A program made the position numbers and the translations under genes. Below, one piece after another: positions 6,834 through 15,109 of a DNA stretch of 15,763 bases; position 1 is the first letter of the stretch; every line of letters begins with the position of its first letter. Source of the DNA: Prevotella sp. UBA746 (GTDB taxonomy: Bacteria; Bacteroidota; Bacteroidia; Bacteroidales; Bacteroidaceae); contig DBKQ01000071.1 of assembly GCA_002298545.1 (NCBI GenBank), positions 1-15,763 on the forward strand, in the 5' to 3' direction. A model generated the notes under the pieces. The model was not told the DNA's origin. It saw only the letters and a list, made by a program, of their open reading frames with translations, and ran no database searches.

Positions 6834-8921
6834 ATGAAAAGATTTACTTTAGCGAGCGCGGCAATTGCAGCCGCATTGACAGCAAGCGCACAGTGGAACA
6901 CAAGCAATGTGCCGGTACAGATTGGCACCGCAGTAGGAACGAACGATCCGATTGCCGCCCTGACAAACGACGGCAAGATGTACGTATCATGGAGGTCGTC
7001 GGCGAGAGTGGACAATGCCATCTGCTACAGCTTCCCGCATCTGCAGCTCCTCGACAAAGACGGCAAGGTACTCTTCGGCGAGAAGGGTCTTGACATCGCA
7101 ACGCACAAGTCGCCGTCGTGGAACAGTGCTTATTCTCTTGCCGTTACTTCCGACGGCTGTGCCATCGTGAGCAATGCCGACTCGAGGGCTGAAGAGGCTG
7201 AAGACCTTGAAATGTACAACGCGTTTACCCCGGTATGGTATAAGATTGACCAGAACCAGGACTACGTATGGGGACTTGACGGACTGGCACTGACCGACCG
7301 CATCAACTCGCCGTTTACCGACACGTTTGTGGTGGGCGATGATGTATGGATTCAGGACCACTCGGCTACATCTGGCGAAGTGAACTATTTCAACCGCGTC
7401 TCAGCCGACGGAACGTTGGGATTCACCGAACCGCTAAAGATATTCGGACAAGTGATTCAGAGTGTCGGTTCCGACTTCCTAACTATCGGCTCCGGCTCCG
7501 ACGGCGTGGAGGTGCAGCGATACACACGCGACGGTAAAGCCGTATGGGCTGAACCTGCTGTGGTAACTTCTACGATATTCGGCGGACACGACCTTCATCC
7601 TTACAAGATTCTCTCTGACGGCAAGGGCGGCGTGTATATCACATACGTGAGGAACGTGGGCGACTTCGGCCACACCATCGCCACACAGCATGTTACTGCC
7701 GACGGCGACCCGACTTTCGGTCTTGATGCCATGGACGCTCTCTCCGACGAGAATAAGGACATCGACTACCCGAAGATGGCTGTCGACACGAAGAACAACA
7801 CGGCTCTCGTAGCTTTCGCACAGAGCCTCGGCAACGGCACATACTCAATGAACGTGCAGAAGTTCAACGAGGAGGGCGACCGTCTCTTCGGCGACGACGC
7901 GAAGCAAATTGAAATAAAGTATGACGATGATGCCGGATGGGCATTCAATGTCTATGGTGCTCAGCCGGTAGGCGACGGCGAGTGGCTCATATGCTACTCC
8001 GACGTGATACAGTGGGGCAAGGAGAAGCTCTACGTGGCTCGCATCGACAAGGACGCCAACGTGTTGTGGAAGCAGCAGATTGCCGAGGACGGGGAAGTAA
8101 GCGACGTGAACTTCCTTAAGGGCGATGACTGCTCTTACGTGGTATACAAGGGAAACAACGAGGATGACTACTCTATCCTTAGAGGTGCAAGAATCTACGA
8201 CGACGGTACGTTTGAAAAGGACAACACCACAGCTCTGCCTTACAGCATAGACTTCACCGTCGGCAAACCTGCCGACTGGGCTTATCTCGACAAGAGTACT
8301 CCCGCCAGCGACTACGGACACTGGGCTTACGGTGAGGCTTCGGTAAAGACTACTGAGGGCAAGAAATACATAAGCTGCGTGTTCACCGGCATCAACTTCG
8401 ACGACACGCCTTGGAACGACTACTATATCTCTCCTGAGTTCAAACTCGATGCGACAAAGTCTTACAAGATTAAGAGCCAGTCTCTCTGCGACGGCGAAAG
8501 CTACAAGCTGACTCTCGAAAGAGGCACTTCACTCACCGACGACGCTACATTCACAAAGTTTGCCGACTGCCAGATGCAGAAGAACACTCTCGACCAGAGC
8601 AAAGAGGACGAGACTACGCTGAAGGTTGACGAGAGCGGCGTATACCGTATCGCTTTCCACGTAACAAGTACGGCGAAGAGTCCTACTGACAATGTTTACC
8701 TGTTCAACTTCTCTATCGAAGAAGACAAGACTTCCGGTATCGACAACGTTAACGACAACCTGGCAGACATCACTTCTGCCACAATCCGCAGCATCGACGG
8801 CAAGCTCGTTCAAACCGTAAAAGGCGGCAAGTTCAACTCCGCTACACTCGCTCCGGGCATGTACATCGTAACTGTAAAAGACGCACAGGGCAGAACACAG
8901 AGCATGAAGATATCTAAATAA
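6834..8921 (+). CDS. secreted protein with propeller-like repeats and T9SS type A sorting domain
   Basis: This is a 695-residue exported protein of unknown function. A clear signal peptide (MKRFTLASAAIAAALTASAQ) precedes a region of about 21-464 with at least seven repeats of the type D-x-DG-x3-(W/F)-G. Examples are LLDKDGKVLFGEKG, YTRDGKAVWAEP, VTADGDPTFGLD, FNEEGDRLFGDD and IDKDANVLWKQQ. Their spacing suggests a beta-propeller. A second beta domain of about 465-633 looks like a jelly roll (ALPYSIDF start, DYYISPEF). Residues 634-695 (SGIDNVND through LAPGMYIVTVKDAQGRTQSMKISK) form a T9SS C-terminal domain, which would direct passage across the outer membrane and surface attachment or release. 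It lies divergent to the TPR-AraC regulator. The next cargo gene follows after 100 bp. Confidence 0.88.
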   Translation: MKRFTLASAAIAAALTASAQWNTSNVPVQIGTAVGTNDPIAALTNDGKMYVSWRSSARVDNAICYSFPHLQLLDKDGKVLFGEKGLDIATHKSPSWNSAYSLAVTSDGCAIVSNADSRAEEAEDLEMYNAFTPVWYKIDQNQDYVWGLDGLALTDRINSPFTDTFVVGDDVWIQDHSATSGEVNYFNRVSADGTLGFTEPLKIFGQVIQSVGSDFLTIGSGSDGVEVQRYTRDGKAVWAEPAVVTSTIFGGHDLHPYKILSDGKGGVYITYVRNVGDFGHTIATQHVTADGDPTFGLDAMDALSDENKDIDYPKMAVDTKNNTALVAFAQSLGNGTYSMNVQKFNEEGDRLFGDDAKQIEIKYDDDAGWAFNVYGAQPVGDGEWLICYSDVIQWGKEKLYVARIDKDANVLWKQQIAEDGEVSDVNFLKGDDCSYVVYKGNNEDDYSILRGARIYDDGTFEKDNTTALPYSIDFTVGKPADWAYLDKSTPASDYGHWAYGEASVKTTEGKKYISCVFTGINFDDTPWNDYYISPEFKLDATKSYKIKSQSLCDGESYKLTLERGTSLTDDATFTKFADCQMQKNTLDQSKEDETTLKVDESGVYRIAFHVTSTAKSPTDNVYLFNFSIEEDKTSGIDNVNDNLADITSATIRSIDGKLVQTVKGGKFNSATLAPGMYIVTVKDAQGRTQSMKISK

Positions 8922-8935
8922 GTAAACATAACAGT

Positions 8936-8980
8936 GAAAATCTCTCCTTGCAGTGAAAGGTCCCGCACCGGGAGATTTTC
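8936..8980 (+). terminator. hairpin between the two T9SS cargo genes
   Basis: GAAAATCTC (8936-8944) and GAGATTTTC (8972-8980) form a perfect 9-bp stem around a 27-nt loop that can itself pair weakly (CCTT with AAGG). TCTCTCTT follows. This could be a leaky terminator or an mRNA-end hairpin that lowers expression of the second gene relative to the first. The T-run is broken by C residues, so full termination is doubtful. Confidence 0.45.
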
Positions 8981-8990
8981 TCTCTCTTAT

Positions 8991-9005
8991 TACTTACAAT
9001 AAGTA
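8991..9005. repeat. short inverted repeat upstream of the second cargo gene
   Basis: TACTTA and TAAGTA flank a CAA spacer, a perfect 6-bp inverted repeat 16 bp before the ATG at 9022. It may be an operator or a small hairpin near the ribosome-binding region. It is short and AT-rich, so chance is possible. No TAnnTTTG box was found in this 100-bp gap, which favours read-through from the upstream gene. Confidence 0.3.
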
Positions 9006-9021
9006 TAACGCATAACATTAT

Positions 9022-11463
9022 ATGCACAAAAAGGTATTCAATATGATAGGATTTTTTAAGCATAAAAGATTGTTTGTCGGAATGGCTCTTTCTGCCGTAT
9101 GCGGAATGATGCCATACAGCGCCGCAGCACAGAGGTATCTCACCGAGGACTTCAACAGCTACTCCGCCGGCGACCTCTACCAGCAGGGACCATGGGTGAA
9201 ATATGGTGCGGGGACAAGCGAGAACACGATGAATGTGGTGGAGGGTAGCCTCACCTACGACGGATACTCTGACGACGCCACAGGCTACAGCGTGAGGATG
9301 GCAAACCTCAGCAACTGCTACTCTTTCCAGTCGCCGCTCGACAAGACTATGATTTCAAACGGGGCAGTATATGCAAGCGCACTCGTAAAAGTGGAGAAGG
9401 CTGGAGACGGCAAGCCTTTCATGAGATTTCTAAGGAGCAAGTCGGGCGACGGAAAAATCAATGACGGCGACTATGGCTTCTCTGTGGGCTTCGTGTCAAC
9501 AACGGCTTCTGAAACGGAAGGGAAGTTCCGCTTCGGAGTGGGAAAAACAAGGCTTGCCGACTTGGCAAACACAAGCGAGGAGTATGACCTTAACAAAACC
9601 TATCTCGTGGTTATCAAATACGAGTTTGTAGAGGGTGACGCCAACGACGTGGTGTCGCTATGGGTAAATCCTACCGATTTCAACGAAGAACCTGCCGCTC
9701 TTGCTGATACAAAGTCTGCGGGAATCACATCGCAAGACCTTCCCGAGATTTCAGCCATCGCCCTCTCGAGAAACTCTTCAAAGAGGGAGCAGGAATACAA
9801 CGACATGGATATCGATAACATCCGCGTGGCTGGTTCATGGCAAGACCTGTTCACAAACGCAACGACACCTGTTGCAGGTCCTGAGCAACTCGCCAACAGA
9901 AATATAGTGGTGGTAGAGAACTTCACCAACACTGGCTGCGGACCGTGTGCAAAATTTGCACCGGTGCTCGACCAGGTGGTCAACGAACGTCTCGGCGACG
10001 TGATCTGTCTGAAATACCACGGAGTATATCCCGACCCGGAAGACCCGTTCTATCTGGCAGAGAAAGACAACCTGGACAAACGCATCGCCTTCTATGGCGT
10101 AAACTCTTATCCTACGTTCATCGTGAACGGCACGCAGTTAAACTACTCGCTTAGCCCAACATTGCTCAATGGCATCTTCACCGGTGCCGCAAGCATTGAC
10201 ATGAAATACGACATAAAGATAAGCAGCAGTGTGGCTGACCATACGCTGAAGGTTGATGGTAACGTTTCATCGCCGATCGACGTGGAGGATGCGTCAAACC
10301 TGAGACTCTTCGTCGCTGCCATCGAGGAATACTACGAGGCTCCAACGGCTTTCTCCAACGGTGAGAAAGAGATGGAATACGTGGTGAAGCGTATCATGCC
10401 CGACGGCGATGGGGCTACCTTCGCACAGAGCATGGAGAAGGACAAGGCCTACGACTTCAGCTATTCGTGCGACTTAAACTCTTTCTACGACGAGGACGAA
10501 CTTGGAGTGGTGGCTTTCGTACAAGACATCTCGACGAAGCAAATCGTGGGCTCTGCCTACATACCAAAGAAGGCTGTGGCTGCCGACTATGCCAATCTTA
10601 TCAGCGTGAACGACACGCCTGACTTTATCTGCACGCCTGACTTCTACGGCAACGTAACCTTCCGCAACGACGGCGACAATGTACTGACAAGTGTTAAGCT
10701 TAACGTGGAGGTGAACGGCGTGGCACACACCTACAATTGGACGGGCAGTCTGGCAAGGCTCGAGAAGGCGACGCTGCCGCTTGAGGACATACGAGACTTC
10801 TCGCTGTCTACAGACGGTTCGAAGAATACTGCCAAGGTTTGGCTCTCCGAGATTAACGGCACCACTACCGAGAGTAATGCCGTAATCGTGAACTTCAGCA
10901 ACTCTATGCAGGCGAAGGGCGCTGTGCGAATGGATATATATACAGACAAAAAGCCTGAGGAAACAACCTGGAAGGTGTTCAACTCTGCCGGCGACGTGGT
11001 ACAACAGGGCGGACCGTATACCGAGGCACGCCACAAATACAAGGAGACTTTCAATCTGAAGACTGATGACTGCTACTCGCTCGTAATCTATGATGCAGGT
11101 GGCGATGGAATCAGCAGTGCAGCCTATGGCAACGGATACTACCAGATTTACCAACTTGGCAGGGACGAGAACGGCGAACAGGTTACTACGAAACTCACTC
11201 AGGGTACGTTCGGGAACGCTGAGTGCGACATCGCCTTCAACCTGAAGGATGCCGACAGCACCTTGGGCATTGCCGACGTGAAGGCTGCAAACGACAAGAA
11301 CTCGCGTATTTCCATCTTCGACGAGAGCGGCAGACTGCTGCTGCAGACCACTGTGGGCAAGCTCACGGATGCAGACATGATGTCGGTGGGAGGCGGAGCG
11401 AAAATCGTGAAAATCAACGACGGCAAGCACACCTACGTGAACAAGTATGTTATAAATAGATAA
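9022..11463 (+). CDS. Omp28-related T9SS cargo with thioredoxin-fold domain (CGPC)
   Basis: The 813-residue protein starts with a signal peptide (hydrophobic VGMALSAVCGMMPYSAAAQ ending near 37). A second Met (residue 8, 9043) is an equally good start. Residues of about 38-280 form a beta-rich domain (EDFNSYSAGDL near the start, DMDIDNIRV at the end) of the concanavalin/jelly-roll kind. The next domain has the Omp28-type thioredoxin fold: VVVENFTNTGCGPCAKFAPVL with redox pair Cys306/Cys309, and YPTFIVNG with cis-Pro364. Several beta regions follow. About 745-813 is a T9SS-like tail, with SRISIFDESGRLLL near 762 and AKIVKINDGKHTYVNKYVINR at the end. The intact CGPC suggests disulfide exchange or reduction at the cell surface; its partner is unknown. 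A strong terminator lies 100 bp downstream. Confidence 0.87.
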   Translation: MHKKVFNMIGFFKHKRLFVGMALSAVCGMMPYSAAAQRYLTEDFNSYSAGDLYQQGPWVKYGAGTSENTMNVVEGSLTYDGYSDDATGYSVRMANLSNCYSFQSPLDKTMISNGAVYASALVKVEKAGDGKPFMRFLRSKSGDGKINDGDYGFSVGFVSTTASETEGKFRFGVGKTRLADLANTSEEYDLNKTYLVVIKYEFVEGDANDVVSLWVNPTDFNEEPAALADTKSAGITSQDLPEISAIALSRNSSKREQEYNDMDIDNIRVAGSWQDLFTNATTPVAGPEQLANRNIVVVENFTNTGCGPCAKFAPVLDQVVNERLGDVICLKYHGVYPDPEDPFYLAEKDNLDKRIAFYGVNSYPTFIVNGTQLNYSLSPTLLNGIFTGAASIDMKYDIKISSSVADHTLKVDGNVSSPIDVEDASNLRLFVAAIEEYYEAPTAFSNGEKEMEYVVKRIMPDGDGATFAQSMEKDKAYDFSYSCDLNSFYDEDELGVVAFVQDISTKQIVGSAYIPKKAVAADYANLISVNDTPDFICTPDFYGNVTFRNDGDNVLTSVKLNVEVNGVAHTYNWTGSLARLEKATLPLEDIRDFSLSTDGSKNTAKVWLSEINGTTTESNAVIVNFSNSMQAKGAVRMDIYTDKKPEETTWKVFNSAGDVVQQGGPYTEARHKYKETFNLKTDDCYSLVIYDAGGDGISSAAYGNGYYQIYQLGRDENGEQVTTKLTQGTFGNAECDIAFNLKDADSTLGIADVKAANDKNSRISIFDESGRLLLQTTVGKLTDADMMSVGGGAKIVKINDGKHTYVNKYVINR

Positions 11464-11482
11464 TACGACTAATAGTGGCACA

Positions 11483-11523
11483 AAAGGTGCAACGACCAAG
11501 CACCTTTGGTGCAGTGACCATGC
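11483..11523. repeat. 22-bp tandem repeat forming mutually exclusive hairpins
   Basis: GGTGCAACGACCAAGC (11486-11501) recurs as GGTGCAGTGACCATGC (11508-11523), 13 of 16 identical, 22 bp apart. AAAGGTGC (11483-11490) pairs perfectly with GCACCTTT (11500-11507). GCACC (11500-11504) can instead pair with GGTGC (11508-11512) over a TTT loop. The two hairpins compete for 11500-11504. They lie in the 3' UTR between the Omp28-like gene and its terminator. Confidence 0.65.
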
Positions 11524-11562
11524 AACACAAGCGTTTGGCCGCAATACTCCAGCTGTAAATAA

Positions 11563-11601
11563 AGCCCGGACTGCTTTCGACAAGCAATCCGGGCTATTTT
11601 T
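11563..11601 (+). terminator. strong rho-independent terminator
   Basis: AGCCCGGA (11563-11570) pairs perfectly with TCCGGGCT (11588-11595). An inner TGCTT/AAGCA pairing extends the stem, and TTTTT follows at 11597-11601. It ends the two cargo genes on the plus strand. Because a convergent gene stops at 11641, the same hairpin may also act on the minus strand, where the following tract (ttatttac) is weaker. Confidence 0.85.
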
Positions 11602-11640
11602 ATATTTCTACGTTGCCTAATGGCTGTTTTTCCCTTTAGA

Positions 11641-12897
11641 TTATCTCTTCATGAGGATTACAGGAACAGTGGTATCGCCCATTATCCTTGAATGTAGCGC
11701 CACCTTCAAATCGGCACAAGCGATACCTTTGATACTTGTCTTTACTGCAGTTTTGGCCGAATAGCTTGCATCGCTCTCCGACTGGTCCTCTATCGCACTG
11801 GCGTTGCCCGTGTAGTTCATCACCACCATATGTCCCTGCGGCGTCAAACAGTTGCAGTTGAAAGTCAGCTCCCCGAGACTGTTCGTCACTGTTACCGTTC
11901 CGCCACAGAACATGCCGTATGCCTTGGCATATCCCTCGTCGTCGAGTTCCTCATAATAGGAACCCATTGGCAGAGTACCGTAGGACGTCTCATACATCGT
12001 TCCGCCGATAAACTTTCCTGCCTCGTATTTTGCTCCACTCACGGGCATCACCACATCGTATGTGCCAGCGATAGTACTGATATCCATCGGCACGGCATAG
12101 GGAGTGAGAAGCACAAGATTGAGCAGTTCGCCGGCACCCGACACGAAACCATCGTCGTCAACAGTGCAATTGTAGAAGGCGATACTGTAGTCGCAGTATT
12201 TGTCTGTGGCGCGCACATATCTGCCGCTCATTGCCGCAGGCACAAAGTTTACGTCAGACGTTATATAGTCGTAGCCGGTATTCTTGTCTTTGTTGACAAA
12301 CTCAAGCTTTCCGTCGTAAACGAAGCGTATGGGACCGCACTCGTCGAGTTCTCCATTCATCTCCAGACGATATGTACCGTCGCCCCGGTTCTCCACGTCC
12401 AGCGTACATACCTTTAGCGAATCGAGGAATCCGTCAACCTTTCCGGCAGCATTCACCGTGTTGGTTTCTATATAAACGCTCTGCTTTCCAAAGACGCCGC
12501 GTTCATTCGGGTTGTCGGTCAACGTGTACGTGCCCGTCTCAAGCGAGGCATTGTCAGAGTCGGCAGACGGCTTTGCCATCACTGTAAGCCGGATGTCATG
12601 CCGGTTTATCTCCGTGGGCAGTCCGCCAGTAGTCAGTTTCCCATCGCAGAGATGTATCATGTACATTCCCAGTTCGCTCGAAACTGCCCCGTAGTAGAGA
12701 TTGTAACTATCTGTAGCTGCTACGTCAGCATAAAGCTGGCTATTTCCCTTGCTGAAGGTTATCTTATCCACATCTTCACACGGGATAGTCTTCAATTCAC
12801 CCGACTTCATGTGGATGTTCATCATCCACCCGTTTTGGGCAAATGTCGCCGATACCACACTCCATGCCGCAACGGCGGTTAAAAAAATTTTTTTCAT
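11641..12897 (-). CDS. secreted protein of unknown function with N-terminal beta module
   Basis: This 418-residue protein has a signal peptide (MKKIFLTAVAAWSVVSATFA, cleavage near Gln21) and no membrane helix. Residues of about 22-52 (MNIHMKSGELKTIPCEDVDK then ITFSKGN) form a short beta module also seen in the exported proteins at 15106-15504 and, less closely, 13169-15109. The rest alternates beta-strand patterns and glycine turns, with similar phrases such as TGTYTLTDN, AGTYDVVMPVSG and GTYRLEMNGEL, which suggests two or three related beta domains. The C-terminus (TTVPVILMKR) is not a convincing T9SS sorting domain, so its final location (periplasm or surface) is unclear. I do not recognise the family. 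It has its own promoter at 12945-12977 and converges on the Omp28-like gene. Confidence 0.8.
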   Translation of the reverse strand: MKKIFLTAVAAWSVVSATFAQNGWMMNIHMKSGELKTIPCEDVDKITFSKGNSQLYADVAATDSYNLYYGAVSSELGMYMIHLCDGKLTTGGLPTEINRHDIRLTVMAKPSADSDNASLETGTYTLTDNPNERGVFGKQSVYIETNTVNAAGKVDGFLDSLKVCTLDVENRGDGTYRLEMNGELDECGPIRFVYDGKLEFVNKDKNTGYDYITSDVNFVPAAMSGRYVRATDKYCDYSIAFYNCTVDDDGFVSGAGELLNLVLLTPYAVPMDISTIAGTYDVVMPVSGAKYEAGKFIGGTMYETSYGTLPMGSYYEELDDEGYAKAYGMFCGGTVTVTNSLGELTFNCNCLTPQGHMVVMNYTGNASAIEDQSESDASYSAKTAVKTSIKGIACADLKVALHSRIMGDTTVPVILMKR

Positions 12898-12944
12898 GTC
12901 TACTCGTTTTATCGTTTACTTTATCTTACTGTTGTTTTTCAATG

Positions 12945-12977
12945 CAAAAATATCAATAAAACGTCAATATCATGAAA
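12945..12977 (-). promoter_or_regulatory. promoter of the 418-residue secreted protein gene (TTTC-N21-TATTTTTG)
   Basis: On the minus strand TATTTTTG (12952-12945) matches TAnnTTTG exactly, with TTTC (12977-12974) 21 bp upstream. The leader to ATG 12897 is about 40 nt. Confidence 0.6.
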
Positions 12978-13009
12978 TGCTGCTGAACTTTCTGACACAC
13001 TTTATATTA

Positions 13010-13023
13010 CAATTCATGAATTG
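13010..13023. repeat. 14-bp perfect palindrome CAATTCATGAATTG
   Basis: This is a perfect palindrome 33 bp upstream of the -33 element of the gene at 11641-12897, and just downstream of the terminator of the neighbouring operon. It could be an operator. One such palindrome is expected by chance in about 16 kb, so support is weak. Confidence 0.3.
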
Positions 13024-13034
13024 TTCGCAGATAT

Positions 13035-13070
13035 AAAAAAAACTGCCACTTTCTCACGAAAGCGACAGTT
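13035..13070 (-). terminator. rho-independent terminator of the beta-helix operon
   Basis: Read on the minus strand, AACTGTCGCTTTC (13070-13058) pairs with GAAAGTGGCAGTT (13053-13041) over a 4-nt loop. This is a 13-bp stem with two G-U pairs, and it runs into eight T residues (complement of 13035-13042). It lies about 100 bp beyond the stop codon at 13169. Confidence 0.85.
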
Positions 13071-13081
13071 CAGCAATCATT

Positions 13082-13104
13082 GGTAAAACAAATAAAGTTT
13101 TACC
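13082..13104. repeat. perfect 8-bp inverted repeat in the 3' UTR of the beta-helix operon
   Basis: GGTAAAAC (13082-13089) and GTTTTACC (13097-13104) flank AAATAAA. It would form a weak hairpin upstream of the terminator and might protect the mRNA end. The interval 13105-13168 shows nothing else. Confidence 0.4.
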
Positions 13105-13168
13105 TGACATACCAACATTATCCAATCAATATTTTTCCGTAAATTATATAGTTATGAAAAAACATTCT

Positions 13169-15109
13169 TTACCATGGCCGTCCGCCACCGCCACCCGAAG
13201 ATCCGGTGAGAACTGCCGTTACTTTTAATGAAGACGTACCACTTGTAATTGTGTAACCACTTCCTGACGATAAATTTTCGCAACTTATCAAAATTGAACT
13301 TCCGCTGCCGCCCCAGCCACCGCCGGGACCGCCGCCACCGGGTGCCGCACTGACATGCGGACCACCGCCTGAAGATGATGCGGAATAGTTCTCCGGCACT
13401 GTAAACGTGGCGAGTACCGTATCACCGTCTTTCAGCGTTATCTCCTGATTTGCCGTTACACTCATATTGCCGCTGACATACGGCTGGGTTGATTCCGATG
13501 TGCTCGGCACGGAGTTTCCTCCGCCCACGGCGAGAAGTGTTCCGCCAGTGAAGATTACGCTATACCCTTCCTCCTCGTTGGCATCTATGCCACATTCCGG
13601 CGATGTAGTTCCGAAGGCACGTATCGTTCCACCCTGGATATACATGTTGCCGTTGGAGTCGAGTCCGTCGTTGTTTGCTGCCACCACCGTGATGTCGCCA
13701 CCTTTTATATACATGTGGCTCGATGAGTTGATGGCGTCATCGTATGTATAGCAGTTTACCGTTCCGTCGTTGATGGTGAGCACTGCCTTGCTCTCTATTC
13801 CCTCGGCACCGTTTCCTTTCGTCGTAACGTTTATCGTTCCGCCGTTTATCGTCACGTTGCCGTCTGCCTTCATTCCCTTGGCAGAAGATTTCTGGTCGCT
13901 GGTCAGACGGTCGGTATTGCCCGTATAGTTGGTGTATTCCGTACCATTCACGTAGGCATACATTCCTCCTGTAGTGTTCACCGTGATGTCGCCGCCGTTA
14001 ATGATTAGTTCGGCATCACAGCTTATTCCCTTGCCGCCGCTTCCGCTGCTCGCGAGCGAGAGCGTTCCGCCGTCAATCTGCACATTGCCGTCGGCACTGA
14101 TACAGGTAGATGCCTTTGTCTTTGCAGCATCCGTGTCCCACTTTCCGCCGCCGCTTGTCGTAACGGTCAGGTCGCCGGCAGTAACGAGCACATTGCCGTC
14201 TGCCTTCAGTCCCTTCGTGGCAGTGCCGCTAACGGCGATATTCAGCGTTCCGCCGCTTATCGTTATCGAACCGGTATCTTCCGCCTCGCGCAGCGTTTCG
14301 TCTTCCTCTTTATATGCAGTCTGCACTCCGTCGTCGGCTACGCCAGATATATTCAGCGTTCCGCTTTCCATAAGGAAATACTGGTTGCAGTTCACTCCGT
14401 CTTTCACCGCCGAAAGTACGTTCACCGTTGCGTTTTTCAGCGACACGTATTCCTTGGCATAAATGGCATGCGCCGTATTGCCATATACGTTGAGCGTTCC
14501 CTTGCCTTTCAGTTCCAGATGTCCCTTGCATACGATACATCCCTTTTGTGTGCCGGAGAGACAGTCGGCAAGCGTATTCTCCGTGTCCTTCTTCACGCTC
14601 ATCTCTATGCGCTTACCGTCTTGTATGTTAATCGGCGCACCGGCAAGATTCGTCAGCGTCAGTCCGCGCAACTCTACCGTTGCCTTGTATGAGCCGGTCA
14701 TCGTAAACTCGCCGTCGGGCGATTCGCCCGAGAGTGAATAGGTTATCTCGCCACAGGTGTCGTCGCCTACGTTATCGCTCTGCATTATCGACACGTGGGC
14801 TCCCTCTACTACGGGGGTAACATACTGCGCGATATTTCCCGCCACGGTTACCGTTGCTTCCATGCCGTTGTATACTATGTTCACGGTATTGTCGGTTACC
14901 GTGCTGTTGTCTACATACATCCTCGTTATGTCTGATGTCTCGAGGGTCTTCCCCATCACCGTTAGCGTGGCGCCATTCTGATAGGTCATGTCGCCAGCCT
15001 GTGCCGCCGGAACGGCGTAGGTTACGCTACCCGAAACGATATTCAGTGTCTGCGCAGCTGCACTCATGGTCATGCCTATGGCGGCAATAGTTAATAATGT
15101 CTTTTTCAT
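13169..15109 (-). CDS. Cthe_2159-like carbohydrate-binding beta-helix protein, secreted
   Basis: The 646-residue protein has a signal peptide (MKKTLLTIAAIGMTMSAAAQ) and a short beta module (21-68). From about 170 to 545 it carries repeated rungs of the type (K/D)G(L/I)-x-(A/S)-(D/N)GN-V-x-I-x-GG-T-L/I-x-V. Examples are KGLKADGNVLVTAGDLTV, KGMKADGNVTINGGTINV and DGLDSNGNMYIQGGTI. These are typical of the right-handed parallel beta-helix of the Cthe_2159 family, whose founder binds cellulose and polygalacturonic acid. Residues 574-646 are rich in glycine (PGGGGPGGGWGG, ending GGGGGRPW), also common in that family. No T9SS tail is evident. The gene overlaps the upstream small gene by ATGA (15106-15109), so translation is probably coupled. 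Plausible roles are glycan binding or adhesion; substrate unknown. Confidence 0.88.
   Translation of the reverse strand: MKKTLLTIAAIGMTMSAAAQTLNIVSGSVTYAVPAAQAGDMTYQNGATLTVMGKTLETSDITRMYVDNSTVTDNTVNIVYNGMEATVTVAGNIAQYVTPVVEGAHVSIMQSDNVGDDTCGEITYSLSGESPDGEFTMTGSYKATVELRGLTLTNLAGAPINIQDGKRIEMSVKKDTENTLADCLSGTQKGCIVCKGHLELKGKGTLNVYGNTAHAIYAKEYVSLKNATVNVLSAVKDGVNCNQYFLMESGTLNISGVADDGVQTAYKEEDETLREAEDTGSITISGGTLNIAVSGTATKGLKADGNVLVTAGDLTVTTSGGGKWDTDAAKTKASTCISADGNVQIDGGTLSLASSGSGGKGISCDAELIINGGDITVNTTGGMYAYVNGTEYTNYTGNTDRLTSDQKSSAKGMKADGNVTINGGTINVTTKGNGAEGIESKAVLTINDGTVNCYTYDDAINSSSHMYIKGGDITVVAANNDGLDSNGNMYIQGGTIRAFGTTSPECGIDANEEEGYSVIFTGGTLLAVGGGNSVPSTSESTQPYVSGNMSVTANQEITLKDGDTVLATFTVPENYSASSSGGGPHVSAAPGGGGPGGGWGGSGSSILISCENLSSGSGYTITSGTSSLKVTAVLTGSSGGGGGRPW

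Noticed and set aside
10474..11583. 369-codon minus-strand open frame opposite the Omp28-like gene
   Set aside because: It is antisense to a well-supported secreted protein, runs across the terminator hairpin at 11563-11595, and shows no recognisable domain.
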